Source: Alphaproteobacteria bacterium
GTDB lineage: Bacteria; Pseudomonadota; Alphaproteobacteria; Rhizobiales; Hyphomicrobiaceae
Length of the DNA stretch: 15,542 bases
Assembly (NCBI GenBank): GCA_024279745.1
Contig: JAJRRE010000012.1
Coordinates: 1 to 15,542 of the forward strand
Reading direction: 5' to 3'
Of this stretch, positions 1 to 6,959 are shown piece after piece; the stretch's first letter is position 1; every line of letters starts with the position of its first letter. The notes below the pieces were generated by a model. It saw only the letters and a list, made by a program, of their open reading frames with translations. It was not told the origin of the DNA and ran no database searches. Made by a program: the position numbers and the translations under genes.

Positions 1-246
1 AATTTTCTGCCGCTCCAGTACAATCAGCACGGCGGCGAGGACCATCGCCACCAGCAGCACCGACAAGGTGAGATTGAGCGACAGCATCAGCCCCAGCGCT
101 ACGCCAAGCAAGCCTGAATGGGCAATGGTCGAGCCGAAATAGGACATGCGCCGCCAGATGACCAGCGAGCCAAGCGGCGCCGCCAAGATGCCTAGCCCTA
201 TCGCAGCTGCCAAGGCACGCCACAAGAACGGCTCAATTTCAATCAT
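1..246 (-). CDS. znuB: Zinc ABC transporter permease ZnuB (5' part only)
   Basis: This is the membrane permease of the high-affinity zinc importer. It forms the inner-membrane channel and is driven by ZnuC. The 82 visible codons begin MIEIEPFLWRALAAAIGLG and contain a WRRMSYFGSTIAHSGLLGVALG stretch typical of the ABC-3 (ZnuB/TroC) permease family, followed by a hydrophobic helix. The family more often has GDxLAHSALLG, so Ser-Thr here is a mild variant. The start ATG (244-246) overlaps the znuC stop as ATGA, so translation is probably coupled to znuC. The gene runs off the left edge, so most of the protein is not visible. Identification is strong from the motif plus the adjacent znuC. Substrate (zinc rather than manganese) is inferred from the His-rich ZnuC partner. 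Confidence 0.88.
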   Translation of the reverse strand, partial: MIEIEPFLWRALAAAIGLGILAAPLGSLVIWRRMSYFGSTIAHSGLLGVALGLMLSLNLTLSVLLVAMVLAAVLIVLERQKI

Positions 247-1178
247 GAGCGCTCCTGCTGCGTTGGCGCGCTCTTGGCAGGCCGGGCGCCGGCTTGCGTT
301 TCCAAATCCAAGTCCAAGTCTAAATCCAAGTCCGCGTCCGCGTCTCCCTGCGCCTGCCGATTGGGGACCGGCGCGCCGGTAAGATCATGAGCGTGATCAT
401 GTTTGTGCTGGTAAATACCGATGGCATTGGCAGCGGCCGGGCCAAACAGACGGCCATAGGCAGGGTGCTGCGCCACGCTTTGCGGCAGACCCGAGCAGCA
501 CACATGGCCGTTCAGGCAAATCACCCGGTCGGCGCGCGCCATCACCACATGCAGATCATGGCTGACCAGCAAGACGCCGACACCGCGCTCGTCGCGAATT
601 CTGCCGATGAGATTGTAAAGCTCCGCTTCGCCGGCAAAATCGACGCCGCGCACCGGCTCATCAAGCACCAGCAATTGCGGATTACGCAGCAGGGCCCGCG
701 CCAATATCACACGCTGCAACTCGCCGCCCGACAACCGCGCCAACTGCCGCTGCGCCAGACCAGCAGCACCCACTGCTTGCAACGCATTTTCAATGCGGGA
801 TTGATCCGCGTTCCTGGCGCCAATGCCAGCTTTTGTGCCCAGCGCCAAAAAGCGCGCCACGCTGAGCGGAATAGCGGCGTCCACATCAAAGCGCTGCGGC
901 GCATAGCCGATTACCAAATTGCTCGACCGATGCAAATGGCCGCTATCGGGCTGCTCCAAGGCCAGCATCATGCGCACCAGTGTGGTTTTGCCGGCACCGT
1001 TAGGGCCGATCAAAGTCACGATCTCGCCAGGCATCAGGTCCAGATCGACCTGCTGCAATATCGCCCGCTCGCCGCGCGTGAAACATAAGGCGCGCGCACT
1101 GATCAAAGCGCGTGGATTTATCGGTCCGGCGGGGAGGCTGGCGCCGTGATCGTGGCAGCTGTGATCTGCTGGGGGCAT
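243..1178 (-). CDS. znuC: Zinc ABC transporter ATP-binding protein ZnuC
   Basis: This is the cytoplasmic ATPase that powers zinc import through ZnuB. All ABC motifs are present: Walker A GPNGAGKTT, a Q-loop Gln in GYAPQRF, signature LSGGELQR, Walker B LLVLDEP and the H-loop in VSHDLH. The ATG at 1178 gives 311 residues. An in-frame GTG at 1229 would add 17 residues (MGTVWPHIRAGTQTSNL) that do not look like family sequence, and neither start has a clear Shine-Dalgarno, so the choice is tentative. Both ends carry likely metal-binding runs: HSCHDHG near the N-terminus and HKHDHAHD after the ATPase core. His-rich tails are common in ZnuC. The final about 30 residues include an unusual Asp-Ala then Asp-Leu dipeptide repeat. 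The znuA binding-protein gene is not adjacent on the upstream side, where a divergent thiolase lies. No Zur box was recognised upstream. Confidence 0.9.
   Translation of the reverse strand: MPPADHSCHDHGASLPAGPINPRALISARALCFTRGERAILQQVDLDLMPGEIVTLIGPNGAGKTTLVRMMLALEQPDSGHLHRSSNLVIGYAPQRFDVDAAIPLSVARFLALGTKAGIGARNADQSRIENALQAVGAAGLAQRQLARLSGGELQRVILARALLRNPQLLVLDEPVRGVDFAGEAELYNLIGRIRDERGVGVLLVSHDLHVVMARADRVICLNGHVCCSGLPQSVAQHPAYGRLFGPAAANAIGIYQHKHDHAHDLTGAPVPNRQAQGDADADLDLDLDLDLETQAGARPAKSAPTQQERS
301..344. repeat. Hexanucleotide repeat inside the 3' end of znuC
   Basis: About seven imperfect 6-base units (variants of GACTTG/GATTTG, preceded by GACGCG units, read on the minus strand) encode DADADLDLDLDLDLE. 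The repeat length is a multiple of three, so unit gain or loss changes only the length of the acidic tail, not the frame. It lies outside the ATPase core. Confidence 0.8.
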
Positions 1179-1378
1179 GAGATTGCTCGTTTGGGTTCCC
1201 GCGCGGATATGGGGCCAAACCGTGCCCACGTCAATGGGGCGCTTTTATCTGCGCCTCAGCAACCGGTGCGGGCTCACGGTGGCGGGAATACCACAGATAT
1301 GACTTTCGCATTAAATCCTTGTTAGACCGCGAAATCTCCTGCTTCTTGCCACCTTTTCATGTTGAATTGGAGGAATGG

Positions 1379-1397
1379 TCACAGGGGGTAGCTGTGA
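1379..1397. promoter_or_regulatory. Inverted repeat between znuC and the thiolase gene
   Basis: TCACAG and CTGTGA flank a 7-base centre. The arms are perfect, and the site lies between two divergent genes about 115 bases before the thiolase start. It could be a regulator-binding site. No specific regulator can be named from the sequence, and short arms like this arise by chance. Confidence 0.25.
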
Positions 1398-1447
1398 TAT
1401 TTTCGCCCTTCATCCAATTTTGACGGAGGCCTGACCCTCGTTTTGAC

Positions 1448-1495
1448 CCAATTTTTATTCGGTCCAAATCGTATTCGATCCAAGTTGTATCGATT
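1448..1495. repeat. Three 16-base direct repeats upstream of the thiolase gene
   Basis: Three consecutive 16-base units start with CCAA at 1448, 1464 and 1480 and share a TAT-(T)CG core in the same register (for example CCAAATCGTATTCGAT). They end just before the Shine-Dalgarno GAAAGG at 1501-1506. A fourth CCAATTTT-like element lies at 1414. The regular spacing suggests either an array of operator half-sites or slippage-derived repeats in the promoter/leader of the thiolase gene. Confidence 0.5.
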
Positions 1496-1512
1496 TTAGT
1501 GAAAGGCGTACC

Positions 1513-2694
1513 ATGCCAAAGTCCCCCGCATATATTATCGCGGCGCGGCGCAGTGCCATTGGCCGGGTCGGTGGTTTGCACCGCCACCGCCGCATTGAAG
1601 CGCTGACAGCCCCGATTGTGCAAGCTGCCCTGGAAGACGCCAGGTTAAGCGGGGAGCAGGTTGATGAAGTCATAATCGGCAATACCACTGCGGGCGGCAA
1701 TCCGGCCCGTTTGATTGCCCTGGCCGCCGGGATCAGCGAAACTGCATCAGCCTCGACCGTGGACCGCCAATGCGGCTCAGGACTGGATGCCATCTTGAAC
1801 GCTATTCGTATAATTGGCGCGGGCGACGCGGATATCATTGTTGCCGGCGGCGCCGATTCGCCCTCAACTGCGCCGTGGCGCATTGCCAAACCGCGCAGCC
1901 TGCACCAGGTTCCCCATTTCATCGGTGTCGATCCGGCGGTACTGGATGAATGCAATGAACCACAGCAATTCGAAGCCTCGGAAGCATTGGCGCGCCGGCA
2001 CGGCATCAGCCGGTCGCAGCAAGACGCTCATGCGCTGCAATCATATATGAAAGCGCAAGACGCGCGCGATACCAGCCGCTTTGTCGGTGAAATTGTACCG
2101 CTCAAAATGGAAGCCGCCGAAGCCCGCGATCAAAGTGCCGGCGAGCCGGAAGTCGATGAGCTGGAAAGCCAAATCGCCTTTCTGGAACCATCGGGAACAC
2201 TAACCCCAGGCAACACCAGCTCAGTTCATGACGGCGCCGCCATTGTTGTTGTGGTCTCGCAGAAGATCTATGACGAATTGGGCTCACCCGGCGCCTTGAA
2301 ACTGGTCAACAGTGCCACGCAGGGCGTCGCACCGGAGCTGGAAGCCGAAGCGCCGCTGATGGCCATGGACAAGCTTTATGGAAAGCTGAACGGGTTTGAC
2401 CGCAGCACAATTCGCGTGGTGGAGATCGCAGAGACTTCTGCCGCGCAGGTCATCGCGCTGCGTGATCAGGCCAAACTCAATGATGATATCATTAACCCAG
2501 GCGGCGGCGAGATCGCGCGCGGGCATCCGGTCGGTGCGTCCGGTGCGGTGCTGATTGTGCGGCTATTTACTGATCTGGTGCGCAGCGCGGCAACCGATGA
2601 CGCTCAGCAAACGGGTGAGGCCAAAATATTCGGTGCTGTTACGCAAGGCGCGATTGGCGGTCTTGGACTGGCAGCCCTGTTCGAGGCCGTATAG
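1513..2694 (+). CDS. Thiolase-family protein (acetyl-CoA acetyltransferase-like) with altered active site
   Basis: This 393-residue protein is of normal thiolase length. Thiolases make or cleave 3-ketoacyl-CoA in the cytoplasm. The N-terminal half has the nucleophile motif STVDRQCGSGLDAI with Cys87. The C-terminal half has NPGGGEIARGHPVGASGA with the catalytic GHP His. Two hallmarks are missing. The NEAFA motif, whose Asn holds the catalytic water, reads AETSA in EIAETSAAQVIAL. The C-terminal CIGGGxGxA motif, whose Cys is the acid/base, reads GAIGGLGLA. The SCP2-type HDCF alternative is not seen either. It may therefore catalyse only part of the reaction, act as a different acyltransferase, or be inactive. 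GAAAGG lies six bases before the ATG and supports this start. The gene is divergent from znuC and has no other fatty-acid or PHB genes beside it, so the substrate is unknown. Family assignment is firm; activity is not. Confidence 0.87.
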   Translation: MPKSPAYIIAARRSAIGRVGGLHRHRRIEALTAPIVQAALEDARLSGEQVDEVIIGNTTAGGNPARLIALAAGISETASASTVDRQCGSGLDAILNAIRIIGAGDADIIVAGGADSPSTAPWRIAKPRSLHQVPHFIGVDPAVLDECNEPQQFEASEALARRHGISRSQQDAHALQSYMKAQDARDTSRFVGEIVPLKMEAAEARDQSAGEPEVDELESQIAFLEPSGTLTPGNTSSVHDGAAIVVVVSQKIYDELGSPGALKLVNSATQGVAPELEAEAPLMAMDKLYGKLNGFDRSTIRVVEIAETSAAQVIALRDQAKLNDDIINPGGGEIARGHPVGASGAVLIVRLFTDLVRSAATDDAQQTGEAKIFGAVTQGAIGGLGLAALFEAV

Positions 2695-3262
2695 AGCCGC
2701 CGCCCCATCATCGTGATACTTGGTTTGGTTTCGTGCTGCTTATAAACCCCTCATGCTACCCATAAATTCCGCGCGCTATTCACATATTCAAAGCGTAACA
2801 GTTAGGGACACGGCGATCGGGTCGCGCAATGCGCGCGGCTGATGGGTGCTCTGGTGGGTTTAGGGCCTGCGCTGCGTAAATTAGCTATCATATTCCGAAA
2901 ATGTCATATTTTGCCTCATCAACACCCCGATTACTATGGGGTTCAACAATGGCACCCGATATGCATGAATACCGCCGCAGAGCCTGCGATCAAACATCAC
3001 CAACGCCGCATCAACATGTTGCAATCAAACGGCATTTACCAACAACCCGCACAGCGTTGCAGACGCGCCGAACATTTCCCATATTCCTAAGACCCGCACG
3101 CCGGATCAAGCCGAAGCATGGTCCGGCCCCACTTTTGCCTGCAATTTCGCACAAAATCGCCTGAACGATCTTCATGCGAAGCCGTGCATGGACTTAAATA
3201 AGAGAAGGATAGACTGTGGGTGATTGTGAGCGGCGCGTTATAAATTAGAGTGACAAGGATCT

Positions 3263-3277
3263 GCAAGCAGCGCTTGC
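3263..3277. promoter_or_regulatory. Inverted repeat GCAAGC-AGC-GCTTGC
   Basis: Perfect 6-base arms flank a 3-base centre, about 90 bases before the start of the 1180-residue membrane protein gene. It could be an operator or an RNA hairpin in the leader. Confidence 0.35.
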
Positions 3278-3297
3278 GTACATAGAGCAGTTATTTA

Positions 3298-3308
3298 GTG
3301 ATCATCAC
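3298..3308. promoter_or_regulatory. Inverted repeat GTGAT-C-ATCAC
   Basis: A perfect 11-base palindrome lies 56 bases before the membrane protein start. It is short and could be chance, but it is one of three inverted repeats within about 90 bases. Confidence 0.25.
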
Positions 3309-3333
3309 CGATCGAATTATTTTGAACAAGGGA

Positions 3334-3351
3334 TCGCTCAAACGGGAGCGA
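3334..3351 (+). promoter_or_regulatory. Hairpin TCGCTC/GAGCGA just before the 1180-residue gene
   Basis: Perfect 6-base arms with a 6-base loop (AAACGG) end 13 bases before the ATG at 3365 and abut the weak ribosome site AAGAG. In the transcript the stem would sit at the edge of the ribosome-binding region, so it could modulate initiation. Confidence 0.35.
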
Positions 3352-3364
3352 AGAGACATAAATT

Positions 3365-6300
3365 ATGGAGCCTACATTGGGCAATGACGTTGGTCAGGGG
3401 TTTGATTTGACCGGTTTGGCGACAATGGTTGCAACTTTCCTGCAAGCCTATTGGTTTCCCATTGCCCTGTTCCTATTTGGCATCAGCGCCGTCAACGCTT
3501 TTAAAACGTCCGCCATTTATGCGAAACTAATCCGCAATCTGGAAGAAACCATCTTCCATAATTGGCGCCTTGTTCTGCTTGGCCTAACCGGGCTGGTGCT
3601 GTCGGCCGCGTCAGGTTGGACCACCTGGGACGGCATGCGCAATTTTACCCATGAGCCAGTATTAAGCCTCATGATCACCTTTGGCATTCAAGGGGTCATG
3701 CTGATCGCCGCCTGGTTGATCGGCGAAAGCTTTGCTACCGGTATGAACCAGCGCGCGCCCGATGGCGGGCCGTCCAAATCGGCAACCGAAGTCATCCTGG
3801 GAACATTCATCGGCCTGCTGTTGTTTATCGCCATTGCCTCATGGGGCATGAGCTTTTTGAATGTGCGCGAGACGATCAATGGCGTTCAGGCGGGCGTGAA
3901 CTGGGGCAACGTCGCCAATGGGGCGTTGATCCTTGTGATCGCCATGCTGGCCCTGGCGTCGATGCTGGTTAATCGCAAATCCGACGTGGTAACACCTTAC
4001 TTGCAAGGCACGCGCGTGGTTGCGAAAAACGCCGTGTTGTGGATGATGTTTCTGGCTTGCATGGGCACGTCGGTGTTTTTCTCATTCGACAGTTTGTTCT
4101 CCAATATTTTCCCGCAATCGGAACGCAAACGCGCTGCCACCATTCGCACCACCAACCAGGTGGCTGCAATCGTGTCCAATATCGGTATGCTCACCGCCCG
4201 GCGACAATTGGCGGCGGCCGAGCAGCTGTTCCAGAAAGACGAGTGGAATATCTATGAGCGCCAGTTAACAGATCTGGCGGACCTGGCGAAAACCGCCCCG
4301 GGATTGATCCGGGCGCAGATCCAGCGGGAGCTGGAAAAGCAAAACCGCGAAGTTAAAATCCTGCAGGAAAAACGCGCCAACGCGACCAGTGCTCAGGCCG
4401 GACTTGCCGCGCGCAAAATTCAGCTCAGTGAAGAAATCTCCCGGCTGTCGGGCCTGCGCCCGGGCATTGCCAATGACACGCTGGAGCCAAAAGCTGTGGT
4501 TGATAACCTGCAGCGCGAACTAGACGAACAGCGTGCTAAAACCTTGGCAGAAGAGCGCGGCGTTGAGGGCTCGTTAAAAGTCGGCCGCGGTCCGAAATAT
4601 CGCGCCAGCCGCAGCCAAGAAGCGTTACTCAGGGGCAAGATGGAAGTCGCGCGCACGCGGCTGAAAACCGCCGAGAGACGCCTTAAGGATATTGATCGGC
4701 GCGTTGCTGGCAATAAAGGTGAGCTGGCGCGCATCGATGGCGATCTAGCTAAACTGAAGGGGGAAGCTGCCACCGCCGACCAGCTGATCGCCGTGACCCA
4801 GACAAACAATAGTGCCCGCAGAGACGCCTCATTCGACCCGGCAATCGGGCTGGCGCATATGGAGCGCGCGCGGCAAGCCTTCCACCGCGAACCGACACAG
4901 CAGACCTTGGCCAAAATTCAAACCAGCTGCGGTACAATTCATTCGGCTATGATGCGCGTTGATCAGCTTAAAGATCGCGCCGCGCAATTGTCCTGCGATC
5001 CGGGTCCGGCCAATGAAGTGGCCGCGCCGGTCTTCGCGCTTAACTCCGGTATCGCGGCCTTTGCGGCCAATTGTTCAGGCGGCTCCAAACTGCCGCAGGG
5101 CGGCGGCACCGATGCGATGCTGCGTTTTGGCCGGCAATGTTTGCAAGATTCAGGCCTGCCCAGCCAGGACACTGCCAAGCTTGGTGCCAAGATCTCCTCG
5201 GTTGAGCTGGCGCGCGACGACAAGGCACACCGCTTTGTCGTAACCTGGAATGCGTTTCAGGACGGCAATTCCCTCGCCTATCTGGCGCTTGGCATTGCAA
5301 TTGCCATTGACGCGCTTGTTTTCATGTCCGGCCTGTTCGGCGCCAATGTGGTGCGCTCACCCTTGTCCGATGTGCCCAATACTGTTGCGCGCAGTGCCAA
5401 GCAGCTCGATGCGATTATCGATAATGCCCTATTGCCGGACCGGTTTGACAACGCCGCCTTAGTATTATCGGCCATGCATCCAATGACGCCGCAAGACGGC
5501 TTTAGCGCGCAGGTTATTCTCGATGGCAAGTCGGTCGAAACAGACGACCGCATTCGCAAGGTGTTGAATGCCGGGGCAACAATCGGCGCCGTGCGCAGTC
5601 CGCATCTGGGATATTACGAAGTGCGCTCAGAGTTGTTCGAGTTTCTCTCGGTGGTCGCCAAGCGCGAATTCGATGCCAATAAAGAGCATGGCAAAAAGAA
5701 TGAGCTGGACAAGATCATCGCCGTCGCTTTGTTGCCCGAAATAGGCGACAATGCCGAGCTTGTCTTATCGCACATGCACCCGATCAATGAGCAAAACGGC
5801 TTCACGTCGGAAATATTTTTAACGGAGATCGACCCCGTGCACACGCGCCCCGTGCGTAATGTATTGAATGCCGGCTCGACCTTGCAAGTTGTGCAGCGGG
5901 ACAAGGACGAAATGAGCCGTTATTACATTCACGCCGATCTTTATAAAACCCTGGCATCGATCCGTGCCCGCGCGCTCATTCGCGCGCCGCAACACCAGCA
6001 ATTGCAAAGCTTTGCCCCCCCCTCAAAGCAAACTGCGCTTGGGCAAGAAAGCAAAGACCAGGCGCCTCTTGACGGCGGCGATCTAACTCAGCGCCCGCGA
6101 CCTCAGGCCCCGCAAACTCTAACCGCGCCTGCCAACACTCCGGCGCCGGTGTCGGCTCAAATCACGCAGCGTCCGCACTACGGCAAAGAGGACGGCGCCG
6201 ATGCCCCGCCGCCCAGCGCTACAACGACCGATGAGCCGAACAGCCCGCAGCTTCTGCGCTCCTCGGTTAATCTAAGCGAACGGCTGCAGGCAGACCAGAA

Positions 6301-6907
6301 CGCACCCGACCAGAGCGCCCCCAACCCTTCATCGCCCATGCGCATTACTTCACGCCGGGTGCAGGAACTTCGCGATGAGCTGAGCGCCCCGCTGGGTTTC
6401 AAATCTGGTGACTATGGCCGTTTTTTATCCTCGGGAATTGCGCCCCATGCCCCCACCATTTCAGAAGCTCTGCACGGGCTTGATCATCGCGCGCCGGAAG
6501 TCTGGCGCCATTTTGGCTATGAACTTGGCAAGAAGCTGGAGCTGGTCCACACGATGCGCGAGCAGATCTTGAACCGGCCGACGATTGAGCCCGCCGACAA
6601 AGAACTGGTGGTTGAAATCGCTGAAGAACTAAAAGGATTGATCGAGCCGATTATGCTGACCAGGGGCGGCAGTTATGAAAAGATCATTGGCGATCTGTTG
6701 TTCAATATGGAAACCCCGGCGGGCGAAGGCAAATTGGACGCCCGTGAAGAAGCAATTCTGGTTCGTCTGAAACACCACATGCAAGCGTTGTTAGCCCTGC
6801 CGCGGCAAAGCGAGGACGACTGGCGCCAGGTGGCACAGCTGATCAAAAGCTATGATGAAAATGTCTCGGTTGTACAATTCCCAACAGGTGAGCAACGCCC
6901 GAACTAG
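3365..6907 (+). CDS. Large polytopic membrane protein with periplasmic coiled coil and duplicated cytoplasmic domain, family unknown
   Basis: I do not recognise this 1180-residue protein. Hydrophobic segments near residues 27-47, 68-86, 98-120, 143-165, 185-203 and 222-242 precede a long charged, helical, coiled-coil-like stretch (about 280-480), then a region with Cys522, 544, 570 and 592. The only other Cys is 232, inside a membrane segment. A seventh segment spans about 637-660. Positive-inside reasoning puts the loops after segments 1, 3 and 5 and everything after segment 7 in the cytoplasm, and the coiled coil and four cysteines in the periplasm, which fits disulfides. Residues 681-763 and 781-866 are two copies of one domain. 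Residues about 872-995 are a Pro/Gln-rich linker, and 996-1170 form a helical domain. The start has only a weak AAGAG ribosome site. It is a single gene with no obvious partner. A sensor, cell-envelope scaffold or defence-type membrane protein are guesses only. Confidence 0.85.
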   Translation: MEPTLGNDVGQGFDLTGLATMVATFLQAYWFPIALFLFGISAVNAFKTSAIYAKLIRNLEETIFHNWRLVLLGLTGLVLSAASGWTTWDGMRNFTHEPVLSLMITFGIQGVMLIAAWLIGESFATGMNQRAPDGGPSKSATEVILGTFIGLLLFIAIASWGMSFLNVRETINGVQAGVNWGNVANGALILVIAMLALASMLVNRKSDVVTPYLQGTRVVAKNAVLWMMFLACMGTSVFFSFDSLFSNIFPQSERKRAATIRTTNQVAAIVSNIGMLTARRQLAAAEQLFQKDEWNIYERQLTDLADLAKTAPGLIRAQIQRELEKQNREVKILQEKRANATSAQAGLAARKIQLSEEISRLSGLRPGIANDTLEPKAVVDNLQRELDEQRAKTLAEERGVEGSLKVGRGPKYRASRSQEALLRGKMEVARTRLKTAERRLKDIDRRVAGNKGELARIDGDLAKLKGEAATADQLIAVTQTNNSARRDASFDPAIGLAHMERARQAFHREPTQQTLAKIQTSCGTIHSAMMRVDQLKDRAAQLSCDPGPANEVAAPVFALNSGIAAFAANCSGGSKLPQGGGTDAMLRFGRQCLQDSGLPSQDTAKLGAKISSVELARDDKAHRFVVTWNAFQDGNSLAYLALGIAIAIDALVFMSGLFGANVVRSPLSDVPNTVARSAKQLDAIIDNALLPDRFDNAALVLSAMHPMTPQDGFSAQVILDGKSVETDDRIRKVLNAGATIGAVRSPHLGYYEVRSELFEFLSVVAKREFDANKEHGKKNELDKIIAVALLPEIGDNAELVLSHMHPINEQNGFTSEIFLTEIDPVHTRPVRNVLNAGSTLQVVQRDKDEMSRYYIHADLYKTLASIRARALIRAPQHQQLQSFAPPSKQTALGQESKDQAPLDGGDLTQRPRPQAPQTLTAPANTPAPVSAQITQRPHYGKEDGADAPPPSATTTDEPNSPQLLRSSVNLSERLQADQNAPDQSAPNPSSPMRITSRRVQELRDELSAPLGFKSGDYGRFLSSGIAPHAPTISEALHGLDHRAPEVWRHFGYELGKKLELVHTMREQILNRPTIEPADKELVVEIAEELKGLIEPIMLTRGGSYEKIIGDLLFNMETPAGEGKLDAREEAILVRLKHHMQALLALPRQSEDDWRQVAQLIKSYDENVSVVQFPTGEQRPN
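5405..5962 (+). repeat. Tandem duplicated domain within the large membrane protein
   Basis: Codons 681-763 and 781-866, offset by 100 residues, encode two diverged copies of one domain. Both contain LDxII..ALLP, DNAxLVLSxMHP, QxGF, RxVLNAGxT and YY at equivalent places. In the first 40 aligned positions I count 22 identities. The nucleotide sequences have diverged, so this is an old protein-level duplication, not a recent DNA repeat. Confidence 0.88.
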
Positions 6908-6959
6908 CCGTGAACGAAATGGCCAATGGCTATGCCGTCTGAACTGGAACGATCCCGCG

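Larger units (their letters stand above)
2695..3364. other. 670-base intergenic region without a convincing gene
   Basis: Two overlapping short reading frames (2842-3090 and 2901-3164) occupy different frames and translate to low-complexity, Arg/His/Pro-rich peptides without ribosome sites, so I do not call them. The right half becomes AT-richer towards the next gene and holds a possible promoter element TATAAA at 3239-3244 with no clear -35. A strong AGAAGGA ribosome site sits before an 11-codon GTG mini-frame at 3216-3248, which could be a leader peptide or chance. Three inverted repeats at 3263, 3298 and 3334 are listed separately. No RNA gene or terminator was recognised. Confidence 0.5.

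Noticed and set aside
387..1088. 233-codon plus-strand open frame opposite znuC
   Set aside because: It is antisense to a clear ABC ATPase, has no ribosome site or domain, and its His/Gln/Arg-rich composition is that of a mirror frame.
1179..1229. GTG start giving ZnuC 17 more residues
   Set aside because: No ribosome site and the added residues do not resemble the family, so the ATG at 1178 was preferred, with low certainty.
1230..1512. Zur-binding site expected upstream of znuC
   Set aside because: I looked for a TGTTAT-like dyad and found none; the repeats present do not match a known Zur box.
1455..2006. 183-codon minus-strand frame opposite the thiolase
   Set aside because: Antisense to the conserved thiolase N-terminal half, with no domain of its own.
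2842..3164. Two overlapping short plus-strand frames in the large intergenic gap
   Set aside because: Different frames, no ribosome sites, biased and low-complexity translations. Could be tested by homologue search, but nothing supports them here.
4420..4914. 164-codon minus-strand frame opposite the coiled-coil region
   Set aside because: Ser/Arg/Ala-rich mirror of the coiled-coil coding sequence; no ribosome site.
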